Shown here: positions 58,299 through 64,000 of the stretch, one piece after another
Layout of the letters: each line of letters begins with the position of its first letter
Numbering within the stretch: position 1 is the first letter of the stretch
Assembly: GCA_026874595.1 (NCBI GenBank)
Contig: CM049322.1
Location: 43,772,840-43,836,839 of the forward strand
DNA length: 64,000 nt
Direction: 5' to 3'
Source: Sipunculus nudus
Lineage: Eukaryota; Annelida; Sipuncula; Golfingiida; Sipunculidae
Translations under genes and position numbers: made by a program
Notes under the pieces: generated by a model
What the model saw: only the letters and a program-made list of their open reading frames with translations
Databases searched by the model: none
Told to the model about the DNA's origin: nothing

Positions 58299-58660
58299 CT
58301 GGAGGAGACAGGAGAGCAAAGCAAGGATGAGGAGTCACTACACTCGATCCCCACCAGGCCAGCATCTGCATCTCCCTTCACCTCTGCATCTGCCTCCTCC
58401 TCTTGATCCATTGGTGAACCCACCATCTCCTGCGTCGGAGTTTCTGTTGCGGCTCCTTTTCCTGTATCAATTAAGGCAAGTAATGCTATGTCGTGCTCAT
58501 GCGCTGCAACTTGAAGCTGCTCTTGCAGCATCAGAACCTGGAGCCTTTGCAGTGGATTGGCATCTTGAGCCGCAGCAGCAGAGACTTCTGGAGAACCTTG
58601 TAAGGTCGTCCTGTAAGATACCACCCCCACCACCCGACCCCCCAACATTGGGCGAAAAAA
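58299..58660 (+). CDS. Coding-like block open on both strands
   Basis: A clear acceptor (cactttcag|ctg) at 58298 is followed by LEETGEQSKDEESLHSIPTR up to a TGA (about 35 codons). A second plus frame (58327-58701) is open for 124 codons, and the minus strand (58648-58295) for 117 codons with LQRLQVLMLQEQLQVAAHEH and a Glu/Asp-rich end. The block is much more GC-rich than its flanks. A third reading (LLLQHQNLEPLQWIGILSRS, ending at donor 'acctt|gtaagg', GT at 58602) joins in phase to 58787. I cannot decide which strand or frame is real. Confidence 0.3.
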
Positions 58661-58786
58661 CTCATGTTAATCGCATTTGCTTGCACTTACAAAAATGCTA
58701 AAAATGTACAGCTGCCAGTTGTTGTGAATTCTAGAACAGACCTACCAACTAGACAGATTTAGTCCTATTTAATGTGATTTTTTTAG

Positions 58787-58937
58787 GTTTATGCAATCAG
58801 AAAATCTTATTTGTAAGATTCTGAATATTTTTGGAACAGAAAACTCATTCTGCAAATCAGTAGATTCCTTACTTGAACTACCACCTGATATGATAGATGA
58901 TCTTGAATCTTATTTTAAAATGTACCATTTTGAATAG
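58787..58937 (+). CDS. Candidate terminal exon, 48+ residues
   Basis: A good acceptor (tttttttag|gtt) leads into a frame FMQSENLICKILNIF, then SVDSLLELPPDMIDDLESYF, ending at TAG 58935. Sequence composition is protein-like in an AT-rich region. It starts in phase 2, which matches the donor at 58602 (exon end ACC-TT). No domain recognised; it could be part of a small host gene or an element gene. Confidence 0.35.
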
Positions 58938-59559
58938 ATAGCAGCATTCAGTTCAAGGATGATTTTGTGCATTGATATGCAGTGGCATGAGTTTCAGGTG
59001 GCGCTGCCATAATGTTGACCCCAGAAAGTAGGCCCCTGGACTCAACTTATAAATATGAATGGCGAGCGTAAAGACTCTCCAATTGAGTAAGATTTCCAAG
59101 TTTAGATGTTAGCTGGTCTGCTAGTATATCAGGGAACTATTTCATGAGTCACTAGTTTGAAATTACACCAAACCATTCACAGTTGCTTTACTGTCACTGC
59201 TGGTCAGTTAAGGGTGAAAGCATGGTGAACGCCCCAATTGATTTTTGAAAGACAAAGCAAGTCTAAGCCCTTTGCTTTTATATCCTGTGAGACATTTTCT
59301 TTCTCTGACAGATTTATCATTATACCCTGGTGAAAATCTGTAATCTGTGAAAGTTTTATAGGCCTGTGACGAATAATAAAACAAGGCCTACAGGCCTAAT
59401 GTGAACTTGTGCATTGGGAAATCCACCAGGTATAATGCTTCAATGTTGGACCATTACTTTTCATGTATATGAACAATGCAAGTACTAACCATTTTGAATA
59501 AGAAACAATTACACAAACATCACTGCTGAAATTCTGGCATGGGTGCACACAACACTAAA

Positions 59560-59765
59560 AAGATAGTAGCTGGCACCACCAGTCTTGTATACAACAAACC
59601 TATTAGAGATATATACATATGCCCAATTTCAACTGATTTATCAAACCCCTCCATTGAAAAACGCAGGGACACAGAAAAGTCATTGTAGGTGGCGACACCT
59701 GTTTTGTGAGCGAGAAAGCCATCGAAGACACATAGACAGGTCAAACTATTAGGCCAGTACATCAA
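59560..59765 (+). repeat. Fragment of repeat family A
   Basis: CTGGCACCACCAGTC (59572) and GTAGGTGGCGACACCTG (59685), about 110 bases apart, are joined by 'gatttatcaaacc' and 'acacagaaaagtca' text like the modules at 2145 and 10333. The palindromes here carry substitutions. Confidence 0.5.
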
Positions 59766-59859
59766 ACTTACCTGAGTCTGATGTATAGGGCTGACCAGGC
59801 TTAGGTTAGAAAGGCAGTTGCCCTGAGTGAACTGTAACTAATTGCTTGCTTAGGCTACT

Positions 59860-60210
59860 GCACTGAGTGAACTCATGACCTGCACCTAGCTAACTGAGTG
59901 AACTTTTTACCTGTACCTGGCTGCACTGAGTGAACTCTTGACCTGTTGCCTAATCTGATACAGTTGGCATACCATTGCATAAGCTCTCAGACTGGCTCCA
60001 CATGCAGCCCTGAGGGGCATGACACACATGAGGTGATCACATGATACTCATGAGGTGATCACATGCTACCTATGAGGTAATCACATGGTGCCCATGAGGT
60101 GTTCACATGTCACCCATGAGGTGATCACATGCCTTGTGCTTGGCTGCACTGATTGAACTCTTGACCTATATCTGGCTGCACTGAATAAACTCTTGATCTG
60201 TTGCCAAATC
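59860..60210 (+). repeat. Two interleaved minisatellites
   Basis: CTGCACTGAGTGAACTCTTG and variants recur about six times at 40-60-base intervals. Between them, five 22-base units starting ATGAGGTGATCACATG fill 60028-60137 (GATCAC forms part of a TGATCA palindrome). Confidence 0.75.
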
Positions 60211-60965
60211 TGAAACAGTTGGCAATTTCTCAACCTATTTAAAGTTACTGATTCAATCTTTGCCTGTTGGTATATCTGTTTACAAATACTGAAAGACTTT
60301 TGCTAAAATGCTTTTTTTCAAACTGACATATTCATAAACTTTTTATCAAAATATCTTGAATAATAAAAGATGCAATACTTTCATTGTTAAAGGTCCAATA
60401 GTTCTGCCAAAAATCATTCTAGTAAACTTGAACAAAGGCCACCTAAGAATAAATTTTGTGCAATGTTACAAGTGATATAATTGAAACAATAATTTTGTAG
60501 AAGAACACTATTGCAGTCCTCAGTTTGAAAGAGACATAATAATGGCCATAAGACCAACTTAAGCTTTTCACAACTCAACCAAAATCAACAAACTCAATCT
60601 ATTCTGATATGATTGAAAGAACCATGTCCTAGGATAATTCTTTTGAAAAAATTGAACAATTCAAATTGACAGTTTCATTATTAACATTTTAAGCTGAAAG
60701 AGGCTATAATTATTAGGTTTTTGCCCATAAATAACAGGTCAATGAAGATGCCAGGCACAAGGAAAATTGCAACTTCAAATGACTAAGTTCAAATTATTGT
60801 AACTACGCTAAAATTCATCAAATGCAAATCATTTGAACAAATTTGAGAGGGCTTGCCTCTGGGATCATTTCTGTAAAATATTGAACAATTTGGCTGGACT
60901 GTTTACAAGAAGAAGACTTTAAAAGGTTTTTCAGCTTTTTCCCTATAAAATCTAAGTATATGCAG
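60211..60965. other. Unassigned sequence
   Basis: AT-rich, no recognised feature. Confidence 0.4.
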
Positions 60966-60969
60966 ACAG

Positions 60970-62680
60970 CAAACTAGATGTGTCGGAACGACACGAATGT
61001 CCCCGCCTGGGGCAAATTAGAAACATTTGTAAAATTTTGAAAATTTTTTTAAGTTCAGGAGGTGTCGTATGGTCAAAAGTAGGTCAACAAGGGCAAAATG
61101 CAAACTCGATCTGTAACAGGTCATTATCAAGCAACACACCAAAAATCATGCCAGTATATGCAGGCATTGTGAAAAAAAGTCCATACATGTGCATTTTCCA
61201 TAAAAATTTCTGTCTTTCACCAAATTTTCTATGTTTAGGAGCTGTAAAACAATCAAAAGTAGGTCAACCGGGATGAAACGCGAACTCCATCTGTAACTGT
61301 CATTATCTGCCCACACATAAAAAATCAGGGTGGTATCTGCAGGCATTGAGGAAAAAAATCAGTACATATGCATTTGTTATGAAAATTTCTATTTTTCATG
61401 AAACTTTCTATGTTCAGGAGCAGTCAAATGGTCAAAAGTAGGTCAACTGGGACAAAACAAGAACTCGATCTGTAACTGGTCATTATCTGCCTACACACCA
61501 AAAATCAGGCCCGTATCTGCAGGCACTGCGAAAAAAGTCCATACATGTGCACTTTTTTATGAAATTTTCTATGTTAGAGCACCGTCAAATGGTCAAAAGT
61601 AGGTCAACTGGGACAAAACGTGAACTCGATCTGTAACTGGCCATTATCTGCCCACACACCGAAAATCAGGCCAATATCTGCAGGTATTGCGAAGAAAAGT
61701 CTGTACAAGTGTATTTGTCATGAAAATTTATATTTTACATGAAATTTTCTATGTTCAGGAGCCGTAAAAAGTGGGACGAAACGCGAACACGATCTGTAAC
61801 TGGTCAATATCTGCCCACACACCAAAAATCAGGCCAATATCTGCAGGCATTGCAAAAAAAAGTCCGTACATGTGTATTTGTCATGAAATTTCATATTTTT
61901 CATGAAATTTTTTATGTTCAGGAGCCGTAAAACGGTCAAAAGTAGGTCAACTGGGACAAAACGCAAACTCGATCTGTAACTGGTCTATATCTGCCCACAC
62001 ACCAAAAATCAGGCCAATATCTGCAGGCATTGCGAAAAAAAGTCTGTACATGTGTATCTGTCATGAATATTTCTATTTTTCATGAAATTTTCTAAGTTAA
62101 GGAGGCGTAAAACGTTCAAAATAGGTCAACCGGGACGAAACGCAAACTAGATCTGTAACTGGTCATTATCTGCCCACACACAAAAAATCAGGCCAATATC
62201 TGCAGGCATTGCAAAAAAAAGTCCGTACATGTGTATTTGTCATGAAAATTTCTATTTTTCATGAAATTTTCTAAGATTAGGAGCCGTAAAACGGTCAAAA
62301 GACGGTCAACTGGGACAAAATGTGAACTCAATCTGTAACTGGTCATTATCTGCCCACACACCAAAAATCAGGCCAATATCTGCAGGCATTGCGAAAAAAA
62401 ATCCGTACAAATATGTATTTGTCATGAAATTTCTATTTTTCATGAAATTTTCTAAGTTTAGAAGCTGTTAAACGGTCAAAAGTAGGTCAACCGGGACGAA
62501 ACGCGAACTCGATCTGTAACTGGTCTATATTTGCCCACACACCAAAAATCTGGCCAAGTTCTGCAGGCTTTGCAAAAAAAAGTCTGTACAACTGTTTGAT
62601 TTCGGAATGACGGAAGGACGGAATGACGGACATGGGTAAAACTAAATGCCCCGGCCACTTTGTGGCGGGGGCATTAAAAA
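60970..62680 (+). repeat. Element with hairpin ends and about 180-bp internal array
   Basis: Near the left end GTGTCGGAACGACAC can fold back on itself; near the right end GCCCCGGCCACTTTGTGGCG plus GGGC can too. Between them a unit with GTAGGTCAAC, GATCTGTAACTGGTC and ATCTGCAGGCATTGC repeats about nine times at 160-180-base spacing (for example 61078, 61258, 61438 and 61598). A GGAATGACGGA run (62605-62630) precedes the right hairpin. Confidence 0.75.
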
Positions 62681-62800
62681 AATAAGCTGAATCTCACAAC
62701 ATTTGATATGTGACAGATTATTGCAAAAAATCTGGGGATGGTTGCTCCTGATTTTCCTCAGAAATTATGGGTTAATGTACAGATGACCAATGACCCCCAA

Positions 62801-63654
62801 TACAAAACAAGGGACCCATGGGTCACGGCGTTCAGCTGTTATATATGATAAAAAAATATGATTTGGGAAAGAGGCACATGCTTGTTTTGTGTGGTAATAA
62901 CTATAAGCTTTATTATGAGTTGTTGGTGTTTAGCCTTTGTATGATTTTGATAGTATCTTTGGAGACAGGGAAGAGGATTGATTTCATTTATTTTATTAAC
63001 AAATGGAGCGCTACTGTCACACAGATTTTGACTTGGCCATATAACTTATAATCAGCACATATAATAAAAGAGTTTAACTATTTATTAAAATTTAATAAAA
63101 AAAATTGTGCCAATATAATTTTATTTAAAAAAATAAGGAAATCATATGATTTTTTAAAATAAAATATAACTGGAATGATTATTGAAATAATATTACAGAA
63201 TATATTCATGAAGGCATTCATGAATACATTTTGAAAGTATCTGCACTGGTATTCAAATACTTTCATTTTTACCTGAATTCCCATTCTTATGCAATAAAAT
63301 TTTTTAATGCAGTAAATATTCATATTTGTATTAAACAAAAATTTGTAAAACATACGCACCATGTCTAGTATTTATTCAGTTTTAGCCAAACAATGATGAT
63401 GAGAATCCAAAATATACAAAATTCACAAATTTAAATAATGATCATAAGTACCTGGTTTTATGGCTTTTATTTATGTTAAAAAAAAATGTAATATATTCAC
63501 TTTAGGCTACTTTCACATCAATCTACACACTAGACACAGTAGGAATCTAGATTAATATTATCAACTGCATCTTTGTCTATCATTAATTTCCTTCATATGA
63601 TCCCTAATGATTAGTAATGAATAATATGATTTATTTTTTATCATTAAAATTGAA
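62801..63654 (-). repeat. End of a family B copy followed by AT-rich sequence
   Basis: ACAAAACAAGGGACCCATGG then GTCACGGCGTTCAGCTG is the family B end (palindrome 62813-62824). The rest of the stretch is AT-rich without another landmark, so the copy seems broken. Confidence 0.5.
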
Positions 63655-64000
63655 CTGAACAAGTGACCCATGGGTCATGACGCTCAACTGCCAAGCATGA
63701 CCTGCAACATCATGGGCTGGGATTCACAACTAGTAAAATTGATGCAGAACCTATATGCCAATTTTTTTTAAACTTTCTACATTGCCATAAATTCTTATCA
63801 TATATGTCTGGTTAAAACATAGTGAACTAGATATTTCTTGGCACCGCAGGTGCCAGAGTATCCCCAGACATAGTAGCCCCCCCTTTAAGAATGGGCCCCC
63901 ATTTTTAGCAGCATATACTGACACTTGGCAAGCAATTATTGTTTCTTCCATCTATCAATGTTGGTCCTGTGACCTTGACCTTTGACCTCATGACCCAAAA
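63655..64000 (-). repeat. Family B copy running off the window
   Basis: GAACAAGTGACCCATGGGTC (palindrome 63665-63676) and CATGACGCTCAACTG start another copy. At 63830 it is interrupted by the TATTTCTTGGCACCGCAGGT repeat also seen at 56385. The text after that returns to CCTTGACCTTTGACCTCATG modules at the window edge. Confidence 0.6.

Overview
This is a eukaryotic, AT-rich, repeat-dense window from an animal genome. It has long introns with GT-AG boundaries, many AT and homopolymer microsatellites, tRNA-derived short repeats, LTR and non-LTR retrotransposon remains, and very few long reading frames. The interspersed repeats (cores such as GGTGGCGCCACC, ends such as GACCCATGGGTC next to CAGCTGA, and CCGT/ACAG runs) are of a kind I associate with bivalve molluscs. 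I therefore infer a marine lophotrochozoan, probably a bivalve, but this rests on pattern memory and not on a search.

The one convincing host gene is on the + strand at 14467-32816. Ten coding exons can be joined through GT-AG junctions with matching phases into one 499-codon frame. The predicted protein has a signal peptide, four immunoglobulin-like domains and a hydrophobic C-terminal tail with no cytoplasmic part, as in GPI-anchored proteins. Every Ig domain is split over two exons. The internal phases run 1,1,1,2,1,1,1,2,1, which suggests that a two-domain block was duplicated. An alternative last exon (32339-32538) would give a secreted form. Intron 1 (about 7 kb) holds a 33-bp-like AT array into which a 3.7-kb transposon with a perfect 20-bp inverted repeat has inserted. 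Later introns hold MITEs, a tRNA-SINE pair, a GC-rich inverted pair and a 148-bp array.

Left of the gene (1-14160): tandem repeats (145 bp and 30 bp units), two copies of palindrome family A (2145 and 10333), nested copies of family B (3626-6178), a 760-bp tandem duplication and a hAT-like MITE. Right of the gene: family C (33100-34760), a long family B copy (35378-38605), a decayed L1-type ORF1 interrupted by a 708-bp insertion (38950-40501), and a broken Ty3/gypsy-type gag-pol on the minus strand (42085-45466) preceded by a tandemly duplicated LTR-like block. Then come a 2-kb satellite (46950-48950), a decayed gene ending in an Ulp1/C48-like cysteine protease motif (48954-52110), more family B copies (52136-54060, 55583-58237), a small coding-like locus (58299-58937), minisatellites near 60 kb, a roughly 180-bp array flanked by hairpins (60970-62680), and two further family B ends reaching the window edge.

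I see no rRNA gene, no complete tRNA gene, no CRISPR array and no bacterial-type operon. Exon calls come from reading frames, phases and splice dinucleotides only; no transcript or database support was available.
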